Below, piece by piece: positions 55,471 to 63,955 of a DNA stretch of 64,000 bases (positions within the stretch are counted from its first letter, which is position 1; each line of letters opens with the position of its first letter). The position numbers and the translations under genes are program-made. This DNA is from Stagnihabitans tardus. Its GTDB lineage: Bacteria > Pseudomonadota > Alphaproteobacteria > Rhodobacterales > Rhodobacteraceae. The DNA lies in contig NZ_JAABNR010000002.1 of NCBI RefSeq assembly GCF_009925085.1, positions 186,001 to 250,000 of the forward strand. The letters run 5' to 3'. A model generated the notes under the pieces. That model saw nothing but the letters and a program-made list of their open reading frames with translations, made no database searches and was not told the DNA's origin.

Positions 55471-56784
55471 ATGACCAGAGACAGCCTGACCACGACCCAA
55501 GCCCTGCCCAAGGTGACCCGCGCCAAGGGGTCCTACCTGTGGGATGCCACCGGCAAGCGCTATATCGACGGCTCCGGCGGGCCTGCGGTCTATTGCCTGG
55601 GTCATGCGCATGACGAGGTCAACGAGGCCGTCTTTGCCCAGATGCGCGACATCGCCCATGGCTATCGCTACAACTTCACCACCGACGCGCTGGAGGAGCT
55701 GACGCAGGTCCTGCGCGACCGGACCGGGATGGCGGAGATGGTCTTCGTCAGCTCGGGCTCCGAGGCGGTCGAAAGCTGCCTGAAGATCGCGCTGCAATAT
55801 CACACGGCGCGAGGCGAGAAGACCCGGCGGCGGTTCATCTCGCGTGAGCGGTCCTGGCATGGCAATACGCTGGGGGCCCTGGGGCTCTCGGGCTTTGCGG
55901 AGCGGACCCTGGCCTATGAGGGCGCCTTCATCCCCTCGATCAAGCTCTCTCCGGCCAATGATTACAGGCCCTTGGGCCCCGACAATGCCGCGGCCTGCGC
56001 GGCAGAGCTGGAGGCCGCGATCCTGAAGGCGGGGCCCGAGACCATCGCCGGTTTCGTCTTCGAGCCCGTCGTGGGGGCGGCGGGGGGCTGCGTGCCCGCG
56101 CCTGCGGGCTATGCGGCCCTGGTGCGCGAGATCTGCGACCGTTACGGCGTCCTGATGATCGCCGACGAGGTCATGTGCGGCGCGGGCCGCACCGGGACCT
56201 GGTCCGCGCTGCAACATGACGGGGTCACGCCTGATATCATGTCCATCGCCAAGGGCCTCGCGGCGGGCTACGTCCCCCTGGGCGCCGCGCTGTGCACCGC
56301 CAAGGTCTGGGAGCCGATCCGCGCCGCCGATGGCGCCTTTGGCACGGGGCACACCTTCACCGGCCATACGGCGGCCTGTGCGGCGGCCCTGGCAGTGCAG
56401 AGGATCATCACCCGCGACGGGCTTTTGCCCCGGGTGGCGGAGAATGGCGGCCTTCTGAAGGCCTGGCTGGGCGCGGCGCTCGCCGATGTGGAGTTCATCG
56501 GCGATATCCGTGGCCGCGGCCATTTCATCTGCGCCGAGCTGGTCGAGAATCGCGCGACCAAGGCGCCTTTTGACCCCTCACGGAAGCTCTTCCTGAAGAT
56601 CAGGGCGCGGGCGATGGAGAACGGGCTGATCTGCTATCCGGTCGGCGGCAATGTCGATGGCAAGCGCGGCGATATCGTCATCCTGGCGCCGCCTTACAAT
56701 GCAACCGAGGCCGAATTGGTCGAGATCGTCGACAAAACCGTCCGCTCGATCCGTGAAGTCCTGGCCTTGGAAAGGATTGGTTAA
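55471..56784 (+). CDS. class III pyridoxal-phosphate aminotransferase
   Basis: 437 residues, fold type I PLP enzyme. The active-site lysine lies in DIMSIAKGLAAGYVPLGA, the aspartate that binds the pyridine nitrogen in MIADEVMCGAGRTG, and the cofactor phosphate loop in VSSGSEAVESCLKIA. Substrate specificity cannot be read; the family includes omega-amino acid:pyruvate transaminases and related enzymes. AGAGG lies seven bases before ATG. It stands alone between rnr (divergent) and a TPR gene 70 bases downstream on the same strand. Confidence 0.9.
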   Translation: MTRDSLTTTQALPKVTRAKGSYLWDATGKRYIDGSGGPAVYCLGHAHDEVNEAVFAQMRDIAHGYRYNFTTDALEELTQVLRDRTGMAEMVFVSSGSEAVESCLKIALQYHTARGEKTRRRFISRERSWHGNTLGALGLSGFAERTLAYEGAFIPSIKLSPANDYRPLGPDNAAACAAELEAAILKAGPETIAGFVFEPVVGAAGGCVPAPAGYAALVREICDRYGVLMIADEVMCGAGRTGTWSALQHDGVTPDIMSIAKGLAAGYVPLGAALCTAKVWEPIRAADGAFGTGHTFTGHTAACAAALAVQRIITRDGLLPRVAENGGLLKAWLGAALADVEFIGDIRGRGHFICAELVENRATKAPFDPSRKLFLKIRARAMENGLICYPVGGNVDGKRGDIVILAPPYNATEAELVEIVDKTVRSIREVLALERIG

Positions 56785-56854
56785 CTTTCACGCGCCATTG
56801 ATGAGTCGTGAGCCCAGGTCCGTGTTAGGGTGCAAAAAAACAAGGGGAAGTGCC

Positions 56855-57313
56855 ATGATCCAGTTCTACTCTGCCTTGATGATCATCGGTCTGGCCTTCT
56901 TTACCCTGATGGCCGGGCCGTCGATGGCGGTGGGCACCTCGGATGGCAGCAGCGAGACGGCCGCCGCCCCCTATGACGAGGCCAAGGCCATGGTGGATGA
57001 GGGCTCTTATGCCGCCGCCCTGCCGAAACTCGTGGGCCTGGTGCAGAACGACCCGGGCAATGCCGATGCCTGGAACCTCTTGGGTTTCACCTATCGCAAG
57101 CTGGGCCAGCTTGAGGACAGCGATGCCGCCTATCTGAAGGTCCTGGCGATCAACCCCGACCACCTGGGCGCCTTGGAGTATCAGGGCGAGCTCTTCATCA
57201 CCCAGGGCAAGATCGACGCGGCCAAGGCGAACCTCGTCAAGCTGCAAGGTCTCTGCGGGAATTGCGAAGAGGCGGAAGACCTGGAAAAGGCACTGAAGGC
57301 CGCCGGGGCGTAA
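56855..57313 (+). CDS. small TPR-repeat exported protein
   Basis: 152 residues. An N-terminal hydrophobic segment (FYSALMIIGLAFFTLMAGPS) acts as signal peptide or anchor. Then about three tetratricopeptide repeats follow (YAAALPKLVGLVQNDPGNAD, WNLLGFTYRKLGQLEDSDAA, ALEYQGELFITQGKIDAA). Two cysteines in LCGNCEE could form a disulfide or bind metal. It is a probable periplasmic protein-interaction module; no partner is indicated. AAGGGG precedes the ATG. It is followed by two REP-like palindromes. Confidence 0.85.
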   Translation: MIQFYSALMIIGLAFFTLMAGPSMAVGTSDGSSETAAAPYDEAKAMVDEGSYAAALPKLVGLVQNDPGNADAWNLLGFTYRKLGQLEDSDAAYLKVLAINPDHLGALEYQGELFITQGKIDAAKANLVKLQGLCGNCEEAEDLEKALKAAGA

Positions 57314-57314
57314 G

Positions 57315-57406
57315 ACCCGGGGTTTACCCCGGGCTACGCTGTGGCAGGGGCGCGCGCCCTCGTTCCTGGGAGCTTTGGCGGTGACCCGGGGTTTACCCCG
57401 GGCTAC
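57315..57406. repeat. two REP-like palindromes after the TPR gene
   Basis: ACCCGGGGTTTACCCCGGG plus CTAC occurs at 57315-57337 and again at 57384-57406 in the same orientation. The stem is CCCGGGGT/ACCCCGGG. Related to the palindrome at 53128. The first copy begins one base after the stop codon and may act as a terminator. Confidence 0.75.
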
Positions 57407-57450
57407 AGGAGCCCCCTCGGTATCGGGACTGTTGAGGGTGGTAGGGGTGT

Positions 57451-58260
57451 TCAGCCCAGACCCACGGTGACCTTGGCCGCATAGCCCGTGGCCGTCCGGG
57501 TCATGGTCAGAAGCTGCTGCGCCACCTGCTCGGGCGTGTTGTCGCCGAAGACATTGTCGCCATCCAGGCTCGTCCGGTCGAGGTTCCGCAGGCTGGCGGG
57601 ATAGCGCGCATCGGCATAGGCCTCGCGGCAGGTCGCCTCGGGCAGGGCCATCTGCGAGGTCAAGAGCGCCCCGCCCGCCACCGCCGCCTCGGCCGAGGCG
57701 AAGACCTCGAAATGGATATGGGGCCAGCGCCCGTCGTAGCAGCCCGGCACGATGGTCGTGACCCGCGCCACGCCCGAGGCATCGGTCAGCACCACGCCGC
57801 GCAGGTAGTTCCGCTCGGGCAGGTCATAAAGCGAATAGCGCCCCTCGGCATCGGCATGCCACAGGTAAATCGCATGGCCGCCCAAGGGTTTGCAGCCGTC
57901 GACCGAGATCAGCGCAATCTCCAGCTCCAGGGGGATGCCCTCCGCCGCTCCGTCCAGGTCGCCGAAGGAGGTCCTGATATCGTCGCGCATCACGCTCTGC
58001 TGTTTCAGCACATCGACCACCTGCCCCTCGCGGCTGTTCGAGCCATCGGCGGGATAGGGGCCATTGGTCTCGGCGGGAGTCTTCAGACATTGGCCGCCAT
58101 CCGCGCCGGTGCCAAAGACATTGGCCTCGGAATCGGAAGGCGGCAGGGCCTGCGCCAGGGCATAGCCGCCCAAGCCCAGCCCCAGAAGCGAGAGAACCAC
58201 CCCCCGCCGTCCCATCAGCCGCGGCAGGTCGCGCGCCAAACCTTCATCATCGTCGTGCAT
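57451..58260 (-). CDS. secreted intradiol ring-cleavage dioxygenase
   Basis: 269 residues with a Tat-like N-terminus (MGRRGVVLSLLGLGLGGYAL, twin Arg at about 17-18), so exported folded. The catalytic core carries YLWHADAEGRYSLYD and VPGCYDGRWPHIHFEV, giving Fe(III) ligands Y175, H181 and H183, plus a second Tyr upstream. Such enzymes open catechol-type rings between the two hydroxyls. The aromatic substrate is unknown, and exported forms are less studied than the cytoplasmic catechol or protocatechuate enzymes. No aromatic-pathway genes are nearby. It is divergent from the ATP-grasp gene (123 bases). Confidence 0.88.
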   Translation of the reverse strand: MHDDDEGLARDLPRLMGRRGVVLSLLGLGLGGYALAQALPPSDSEANVFGTGADGGQCLKTPAETNGPYPADGSNSREGQVVDVLKQQSVMRDDIRTSFGDLDGAAEGIPLELEIALISVDGCKPLGGHAIYLWHADAEGRYSLYDLPERNYLRGVVLTDASGVARVTTIVPGCYDGRWPHIHFEVFASAEAAVAGGALLTSQMALPEATCREAYADARYPASLRNLDRTSLDGDNVFGDNTPEQVAQQLLTMTRTATGYAAKVTVGLG

Positions 58261-58383
58261 TTTCGCCTCATTTTTCCAAAGCTGTGCGGCATAAACGGCA
58301 GGGTGGCGCCATTCCGTCGCGCCCGTCAACGAAATCTCCACCTCTGCGCGGCCAACTGCCTTCAGGTCCAGAAGGAGCACGGA

Positions 58384-59571
58384 ATGACGAATCTCGCCCC
58401 TCTTGCGCGAAGCCTTGGCCATGAGGCCATTTTGCGCAAAGTCTATGAACAGGCCGATCTTGGCCCCCTGGCCACGCGGCTGGCCGAAAGGGCGGGGCCA
58501 CGCGATCCGGCGGCGGCATTGGACCTGTCGACGCTGCTGATGACCCAAGGTGGCGCTATGGCGGCGGAAGGCCAGGCGATGCAACGCGCCGCCGCCCGCT
58601 TTCAGCGCAGCTACGAGATCCCGCATGGGGCGGCCACCGGCCCGCGGATCCTGGCCTTCGTGACACCCGGCGATTTCATGTCGAACACGCCGATCGACTT
58701 CCTTCTGGCCGGCACCGATGCCGTGCTGATCCTGCATTTCGTCGATGCCGAGACCGAGGATCTGTCGGATCTGCCCCCCCATGACGTGGCCTTCATGGCA
58801 GTCGGAGAGGGGCCGCAGAATGCCGCCGTCCTGACCAACCTCTGCCGTCTCTTGCAGGATTTCCCCGGCCCGGTGCTGAACAATGCACCCGGAACCATCC
58901 TGCGCCTGTCGCGCGACCGGGTCAGCGCCATGCTGCAGGATATCCCGGGTCTTCTGTGCCCGCCCACCACGCGGATGACCCGCGCGGCCCTGACGGCCGT
59001 CGCGCGGGCCCGGCGCTTCTTCGACTATCCGGCCGTGCTGCGGCCCCTGGGCAGCCATGCGGGCCATGGCCTGGCCCGGGTCTGCGATCCCGACGAGCTG
59101 GTGGCCTTCCTCTCCCTGAACCCCGAGGAGGAGTTCTACGCCGCCCCCTTCATCGACTACCGCGATGCGCAGGGCCGCTTTGCCAAGGCCCGGGTGGTCC
59201 TGATCGGCGGCAAGCCCTTTGCCAGCCACCTCGCGGTCTCCGAGCACTGGATGGTCCATTACCTGAACGCCGCGATGGAGACCAACGCCGACCGCCGCGA
59301 AGCCGAGGCCGCCTGGATGGAGGATTTCGACCAGGGCTTCGCCAAGCGCCACGGGGCGACGCTCCAGGCCCTGGCCGTTCGCCTGGGGCTGGATTACTTC
59401 GGCATCGACTGCGCCGAAATGCCGGATGGGCGGCTCCTGGTCTTCGAACTCGACGTGGCGATGATCGTCCATGACATGGATTGCGCGACGCTCTTCCCCT
59501 ACAAGAAACCCGCGATGCGTAAGCTCTTCGACGCCTTCGTCGCCCTGTGCGACGCCCGGTCCCACCTCTGA
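58384..59571 (+). CDS. ATP-grasp-fold protein of unknown substrate
   Basis: 395 residues. The N-terminal part (about 1-100) is helical. Then a pre-ATP-grasp Rossmann-like domain (ATGPRILAFVTPGDFMSNTP) and an ATP-grasp region follow, with PVLNNAPGTILRLSRDR, YPAVLRPLGSHAGHGLARV and, near the end, YFGIDCAEMPDGRLLVFELD. The latter resembles the metal/ATP-binding 'D-x-D..E-N/D' end of RimK/glutathione-synthetase-like ligases. AAGGAG lies eight bases before ATG. It probably forms an amide or peptide bond at the expense of ATP; acceptor and donor are unknown. Confidence 0.75.
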   Translation: MTNLAPLARSLGHEAILRKVYEQADLGPLATRLAERAGPRDPAAALDLSTLLMTQGGAMAAEGQAMQRAAARFQRSYEIPHGAATGPRILAFVTPGDFMSNTPIDFLLAGTDAVLILHFVDAETEDLSDLPPHDVAFMAVGEGPQNAAVLTNLCRLLQDFPGPVLNNAPGTILRLSRDRVSAMLQDIPGLLCPPTTRMTRAALTAVARARRFFDYPAVLRPLGSHAGHGLARVCDPDELVAFLSLNPEEEFYAAPFIDYRDAQGRFAKARVVLIGGKPFASHLAVSEHWMVHYLNAAMETNADRREAEAAWMEDFDQGFAKRHGATLQALAVRLGLDYFGIDCAEMPDGRLLVFELDVAMIVHDMDCATLFPYKKPAMRKLFDAFVALCDARSHL

Positions 59572-59576
59572 ACGGC

Positions 59577-59628
59577 GGGGAGGCGCTGCCTCCCCGAGCC
59601 CCTCCGGGATATTTGGGCCAAGGTGAAA
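59577..59628 (+). repeat. hairpin plus GGATATTTG element, copy 2
   Basis: GGGGAGGC-GCT-GCCTCCCC hairpin (59577-59595) followed by GGATATTTGGGCCAAGGTGA at 59607-59626 (plus AA). It lies directly after the ATP-grasp gene stop and may be its terminator. Confidence 0.75.
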
Positions 59629-59869
59629 GACAAGAGGTCTCGCGCCGTGGTCCGGCGTGTCCTCAGCGGGCCGAGGCAAGGGGCGAAGTCTTCCTTTGGC
59701 CCTCTGTAGATCACCCAAAGACTCCAGGCTGGACCAAGATCCCTCAAGCGCGTCGCGCCAAGCCAAGCGCCATCCGGGGCCCTTCACGCCTTCTCATATC
59801 CGCCCGCCCGAGCCTCTCCAATGCCCCGCCGCAACCGGGCGAGCCCCCGCAACGCCAAAGCCAATGCTC

Positions 59870-59892
59870 TTTCAACTTGGCGCAAATACTCC
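59870..59892 (-). repeat. GGATATTTG element, copy 3
   Basis: Minus strand reads GGAGTATTTGCGCCAAGTTG followed by AAA. It has one inserted base relative to the other copies and lies opposite in orientation to copies 1 and 2. Confidence 0.7.
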
Positions 59893-59961
59893 TGCTGGAG
59901 GCTCATGACTTTCATCCGGGACCTCCGCCTTTCCCCCGATGGTCAGGGCAATTCTCGCCCC

Positions 59962-59983
59962 TTTCACATTGGCCCAAATATCC
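59962..59983 (-). repeat. GGATATTTG element, copy 4
   Basis: Minus strand reads GGATATTTGGGCCAATGTGA followed by AA, 69 bases from copy 3 and in the same orientation, flanked by GCCTCCGGCGGGG. Confidence 0.7.
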
Positions 59984-60070
59984 CCGCCGGAGGCTCCCCC
60001 CCTCCCCCCAGCACCGACCCCAGGCCCCCAAGCGCCTGCTGTCCTCGCAGTCGGCAGGGCCGCACGCAAA

Positions 60071-60103
60071 GGAAAAGGGCCCCGCCGACAGTCGGCAGGG
60101 CCC
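60071..60103 (-). terminator. rho-independent terminator of asd
   Basis: On the minus strand GGGCCCTGCCGA pairs with TCGGCGGGGCCC (one mismatch, loop CTG), followed by TTTTCC. It lies about 20 bases after the asd stop. Confidence 0.8.
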
Positions 60104-60123
60104 CCTCCTCAACTCGAGCGACT

Positions 60124-61146
60124 TCAGCCCTTCTTCAGGACCTTGCTGCCCAGCAGTTCCGCGATCTGCACCGCGTTCAGCGCCGCGCCCTTGCGCAGGT
60201 TGTCGGACACGCACCACAGCGAGATGCCATTCTCGATCGTCGAATCCTGGCGCACGCGCGACACATAGGTCGCATATTCACCCACGCATTCGATGGGGGT
60301 GATGTAGCCACCGGGTTCGCGCTTGTCGATCAGCATGACGCCCGGCGCCTCGCGCAGGATGTCTTGCGCTTCCTGCCAGTCCAGGGGCTCTTCGAACTCG
60401 ATGTTGATGGCTTCGGAGTGGCCGACAAAGACCGGCACCCGGACGCAGGTCGCGGTGACCTTGATCTTGGGGTCCAGGATCTTCTTGGTCTCGGCCACCA
60501 TCTTCCACTCTTCCTTGGTCGAACCATCGTCCAGGAAAACGTCGATATGCGGGATCACGTTGAAGGCGATCTGCTTGGAGAACTTCTTCGGCGGCACTTC
60601 GGCGACCGGGTTATAGACCGCCTTGGTCTGATCCCAGAGCTCGTCCATGCCCTCTTTCCCCGCGCCCGAGACCGACTGATAGGTCGCCACGACCACGCGC
60701 TTGATCTTCGCGCGGTCATGCAGGGGCTTCAGCGCCACGACCATCTGCGCGGTCGAGCAGTTCGGGTTGGCGATGATGTTCTTCTGCTTGTAGCCAAAGA
60801 TCGCATCAGCATTCACTTCCGGCACGATCAGGGGAACCTGCGCGTCGTAGCGATACAGAGAAGAGTTGTCGATCACGATACAGCCCGCCGCCGCAGCCTT
60901 GGGCGCATAAAGCTTCGTCGCCTCCGAGCCCACCGCGAAAAGCGCGATGTCCCAGCCGGTGAAGTCGAAAGTATCCAGGTCCTTGGTCTTCAAAGTTCGG
61001 TCGCCAAAGCTGACTTCGGTGCCGAGAGATTTGCGCGACGCCAGCGCCACGATCTCATCGACGGGGAACTCGCGCTCGGCGAGGATGTTCAGCATTTCGC
61101 GGCCCACGTTGCCCGTGGCACCCGCGACGACGACTTTATAGCCCAT
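60124..61146 (-). CDS. asd: aspartate-semialdehyde dehydrogenase
   Basis: 340 residues, normal length. Catalyses NADPH-dependent reduction of aspartyl-4-phosphate to aspartate 4-semialdehyde, the branch point for lysine/diaminopimelate, threonine and methionine synthesis. Features are the Rossmann motif VVVAGATGNVGREML, phosphate-binding SRKSLGTEV, catalytic Cys in NPNCSTAQMV, substrate-binding SVSGAGKEGMDEL and the active-site His in VFVGHSEAI. AGGAGA precedes ATG 61146. A terminator follows. It is divergent from the DUF4424 gene. Confidence 0.97.
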   Translation of the reverse strand: MGYKVVVAGATGNVGREMLNILAEREFPVDEIVALASRKSLGTEVSFGDRTLKTKDLDTFDFTGWDIALFAVGSEATKLYAPKAAAAGCIVIDNSSLYRYDAQVPLIVPEVNADAIFGYKQKNIIANPNCSTAQMVVALKPLHDRAKIKRVVVATYQSVSGAGKEGMDELWDQTKAVYNPVAEVPPKKFSKQIAFNVIPHIDVFLDDGSTKEEWKMVAETKKILDPKIKVTATCVRVPVFVGHSEAINIEFEEPLDWQEAQDILREAPGVMLIDKREPGGYITPIECVGEYATYVSRVRQDSTIENGISLWCVSDNLRKGAALNAVQIAELLGSKVLKKG

Positions 61147-61284
61147 CGGGGTTCTCCTATAGATCTTCCGACATGAAAGACGGGGTCGCATAGCGTGAAT
61201 ACGACGCGGGGGAAAGCGGATTCGTCGCGGATGGGCGGGCAAAGCGCCAGCCCCGCGCCAGCCTGTCGCAAAAGGGAGTTTGAC

Positions 61285-62325
61285 ATGAAACGCATTGCCT
61301 TGGTTCCTTGCATGGCTCTTCTCCTGGCCGGGCCTGCCCTGGCCAACGACGGGTTCGGCGGGTTCACCGCCACGGGCCTGACCTTTGGCCAGACCGACAA
61401 GGTCGCGATGGAGACCGAGGATCTTATGATCTCTCCCGACCGGATTTCGGTCGATTACACCTTTCGCAACCTGACCGACCAGGATGTCACCGGCGAGGTG
61501 ATCTTCCCCCTGCCGCCGATCCCGATGGGCGATCTGATCAATGGGATGTGGAACCTGCCCGAGGATACCCTTCGCGAAAACCTCATGGATTTCAAGGCTG
61601 TGGTCGATGGCGCGCCGGTTGCCCTGCAGATCGACCGCCTGGCCGTGATCCTGCCCGAGGCCTGGTGGGAGCTGACGCCCTCCCAGCAATATGACACGCC
61701 CGGCCAGGATGTGACGGCGCTTTTGGCCGAACATGGGCTTGCCGTCTCGCTGGATGGCGAGAGGGCCTGGGAGGAGATCCAGGCGCTCTCTCCCGCTTCC
61801 CGCGATGCGCTTTTGGCGGCGGGGGTGATCGGGGATTACGACGACACCGAGGGCTTCGACCTTTACCCCAATTGGTCGGTCGTTCTGCGCTATCACTGGA
61901 CCCAGACCTTCAAGGCGGGCGCCGTGACGAAGGTGCATCACGACTACGAGAACCGCCCGACCGGCGGCGTCTTTGGTTGGGAGCATCCGCCGGAACAGGA
62001 TTACCTGAAGGACATCGCCCGGACCTATTGCATCGACGAGGGCACCTCCACGGCCATCGCCAAGGCCCTGGCCCGTCCCGATGCCAGTGAGGGCGCCTGG
62101 GGCATGGCCTATCAGATCGACTATGTCCTGCGCACCGCCAATTCCTGGGCCGGGCCGATCCAGCGCTTTACCCTGACCCTGGACAAGGGCGACCCCGCCA
62201 ACGTCATCTCGCTTTGTGCCGAGGGGGTGAAGAAGACCGGGCCCACCACCTTTACCGTCGAGAAGACCGATTTCACCCCGGATCAGGACCTGAAAATCCT
62301 GCTGGTTCAGCCCGCCGGAGAGTGA
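61285..62325 (+). CDS. DUF4424-like exported protein
   Basis: 346 residues with a signal peptide (RIALVPCMALLLAGPALA, cleavage near residue 19). The mature part starts NDGFGGFTATGLTFGQTD and includes EDLMISPDRISVDYTFRNLT and YHWTQTF, the pattern of the DUF4424 family, whose role is unknown. Cysteines in RTYCIDEG and ISLCAEG could form a disulfide. AAGGGAG precedes ATG 61285. The 3' end overlaps the convergent GT29-like gene by 19 bases, so the two transcripts are partly antisense. Confidence 0.85.
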   Translation: MKRIALVPCMALLLAGPALANDGFGGFTATGLTFGQTDKVAMETEDLMISPDRISVDYTFRNLTDQDVTGEVIFPLPPIPMGDLINGMWNLPEDTLRENLMDFKAVVDGAPVALQIDRLAVILPEAWWELTPSQQYDTPGQDVTALLAEHGLAVSLDGERAWEEIQALSPASRDALLAAGVIGDYDDTEGFDLYPNWSVVLRYHWTQTFKAGAVTKVHHDYENRPTGGVFGWEHPPEQDYLKDIARTYCIDEGTSTAIAKALARPDASEGAWGMAYQIDYVLRTANSWAGPIQRFTLTLDKGDPANVISLCAEGVKKTGPTTFTVEKTDFTPDQDLKILLVQPAGE

Positions 62326-62927
62326 AGCGCAAAGCGCGGGTCGGTGGCCATGAGGCGCTCGACGAAATCGCGTTCGGCGGCGAAGTCATGCGGCACTTGG
62401 GCTGCGGTGCGTGACCCCGACAGCGACATCGAGGCGAAGAAGTCGAAGCCCCAAAGGTCCACCTTCGCGGCCTGAGACCGCGCCAGAAGGTCGATCATCA
62501 TAAGCCCGGTGGTCGGCGGCGCCCCAAGGGTTGCCGTCAGCCGGGCGATATCCTCCAGCGGGTGCAGGTAGAAGCCCGGGCTCTGCGCCAGGCCCCAGCT
62601 CAGCCTTTTGCGTTTCGGGCTCATCCACAGGATGCGGCCGGGGCGCAACCGCTCCAGGTCGCGCTGCGGCAGGCTGGTCGCCAGGGCCAGCATGTCGGTC
62701 CTGGTGCCATGGCTTTCCGTGCTGGGCATCGGCGCGCGGTTGATGCGGATGACCAGGTCGGCGGCGTCGATCTGCTCTCCCGCGCCAGATAGGGCGCGGG
62801 CATTGCCGACCAGGGCCACGGATTTCCCTGCCAGATCGGCCTGCAAGTCAGATTCCGGGACCGAAAGTGCCGCAATCGGCGCCTCGCGCCGGAAGGTGCG
62901 CGCCCAAAGGAAGCCCAGCCGGTTCAT
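62307..62927 (-). CDS. sialyltransferase-like glycosyltransferase (GT29-type)
   Basis: 206 residues, short. It carries the GT29-like L-motif region VALVGNARALSGAGEQIDAA-D-VIRINRAP, then GTRTDMLALAT, PTTGLMMIDLL and LWGFDFF, which recall the sialyl motifs of the bacterial/eukaryotic GT29 family. The donor cannot be assumed to be CMP-sialic acid; bacterial relatives are poorly known. It overlaps the upstream GT4 gene by four bases (ATGA), so the two probably act on the same glycan, perhaps lipopolysaccharide core or capsule. It lacks a membrane anchor. It converges with and overlaps the DUF4424 gene. Confidence 0.75.
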   Translation of the reverse strand: MNRLGFLWARTFRREAPIAALSVPESDLQADLAGKSVALVGNARALSGAGEQIDAADLVIRINRAPMPSTESHGTRTDMLALATSLPQRDLERLRPGRILWMSPKRKRLSWGLAQSPGFYLHPLEDIARLTATLGAPPTTGLMMIDLLARSQAAKVDLWGFDFFASMSLSGSRTAAQVPHDFAAERDFVERLMATDPRFALHSPAG

Positions 62928-63946
62928 GCCAGCATCTCGCGGTAGATGCGGACGATGGCCGCGGCCTCGTCCTCGATGCGGTGATGCGACAAGGCGCGGG
63001 CGCGGGCCGCGGCGCCCTTTTCGGCCAGGGGCCAGGTCAGGGCCGCCGCGATGGCCTCGGTCAGGGCGGGCAGGTCATCGGGCGGGACCAGGGCGCCGAC
63101 CTCGGGCACGACCAGGCTCTCGAAGGCCCCGGTGCGGGTGGCGACCAGGGGGACACCGCAGGCCATGGCCTCGAGGGGCGTCAGGCCAAAGCCCTCCCAG
63201 CGCTGCGGGGCGACGTAGAGGTCCAGCGCGCGATACCAATCGGCCACTTGGTCGACGGGGACCTCGGGGGGGAAGAGGATGCGGTCCGACAGGCCAGCGG
63301 CCTGAACCTCCGCCACCAGGCCCTCGTAGAAGTCGCGGAACTTGCCCACCGCGCGGCCCATCACCAGGGCTGTGACCCCGGGGTGATCGGGCAGAAGCCG
63401 GATCATCGCGCGGACGAAATGGTCGGTCCCTTTCGACGGCCTGATCCGCCCATAGCAGCCGACCAAGACCCCTTCCGGCAGGCCGAGCCGCGCCCGCAGG
63501 GCCGCGCGGTCCGGTGAAGGGGAAAAGCTCTCGGTGTCGATGCCATGCATGATCACGGTCGAAGGCCGCTCCAGATAGCCCGCCGTCCGGTCAGAGGTCG
63601 CGATCACCCGGTCCATCTTGCCGATCAGCCACTTGGTATAGCCCGTGTGCCGCCGCTGCGAGGCCGAGGTGAAAAGGAGCTTCAGCCGCCGCCGGAAGAG
63701 CCCCTTCAGCACAAGGCCCAAAAGCATCTCGGTGTTGCGCCGCGCGTGCCAGACCCGGAGCCGGTCGCGGCTCAGCCACAGGCAAGAAATCAGGGGGATA
63801 TGCGGCAGGCCCGCAGGCAGGCCCGGCCCGGTCGCAACGATGCCGATCAGGCGCGCCTGCAGGGGGATCAGCCGCACGACGGTGGCCGTGACGCCCGACA
63901 GGCGGCGCTTCAGGTTGGGGGCTACGACCTCGATCATGCCCCCCAT
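62924..63946 (-). CDS. glycosyltransferase family 4
   Basis: 340 residues, GT-B fold. The donor-site region has VGCYGRIRPSKGTDHFVRAM, LYVAPQRWEGFGLTPLEAMA (E-x7-E pattern) and GVPLVATRTGAFESLV. The N-terminal acceptor domain starts VVAPNLKRRLSGVTATV. It resembles LpcC-type lipopolysaccharide-core mannosyl/glycosyltransferases of alphaproteobacteria, but sugar specificity is not visible. A second in-frame ATG at 63937 is possible. It is coupled by ATGA to the GT29-like gene and lies nine bases after the stop of another minus-strand gene. Confidence 0.9.
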   Translation of the reverse strand: MGGMIEVVAPNLKRRLSGVTATVVRLIPLQARLIGIVATGPGLPAGLPHIPLISCLWLSRDRLRVWHARRNTEMLLGLVLKGLFRRRLKLLFTSASQRRHTGYTKWLIGKMDRVIATSDRTAGYLERPSTVIMHGIDTESFSPSPDRAALRARLGLPEGVLVGCYGRIRPSKGTDHFVRAMIRLLPDHPGVTALVMGRAVGKFRDFYEGLVAEVQAAGLSDRILFPPEVPVDQVADWYRALDLYVAPQRWEGFGLTPLEAMACGVPLVATRTGAFESLVVPEVGALVPPDDLPALTEAIAAALTWPLAEKGAAARARALSHHRIEDEAAAIVRIYREMLA

Positions 63947-63955
63947 TTAGCCGGT

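Larger units (their letters stand above)
59629..60070. other. gene-free region between convergent genes, with repeats
   Basis: About 440 bases between the ATP-grasp and asd genes with no supported coding region. It carries two inverted copies of the GGATATTTG element (listed separately) in otherwise unremarkable C-rich sequence. Open frames spanning it show no recognisable product and run across the repeats. Confidence 0.6.

Noticed and set aside
59629-60070. Possible small gene in the gap before asd
   Set aside because: Open frames run through the GGATATTTG repeats and lack ribosome sites and recognisable products.
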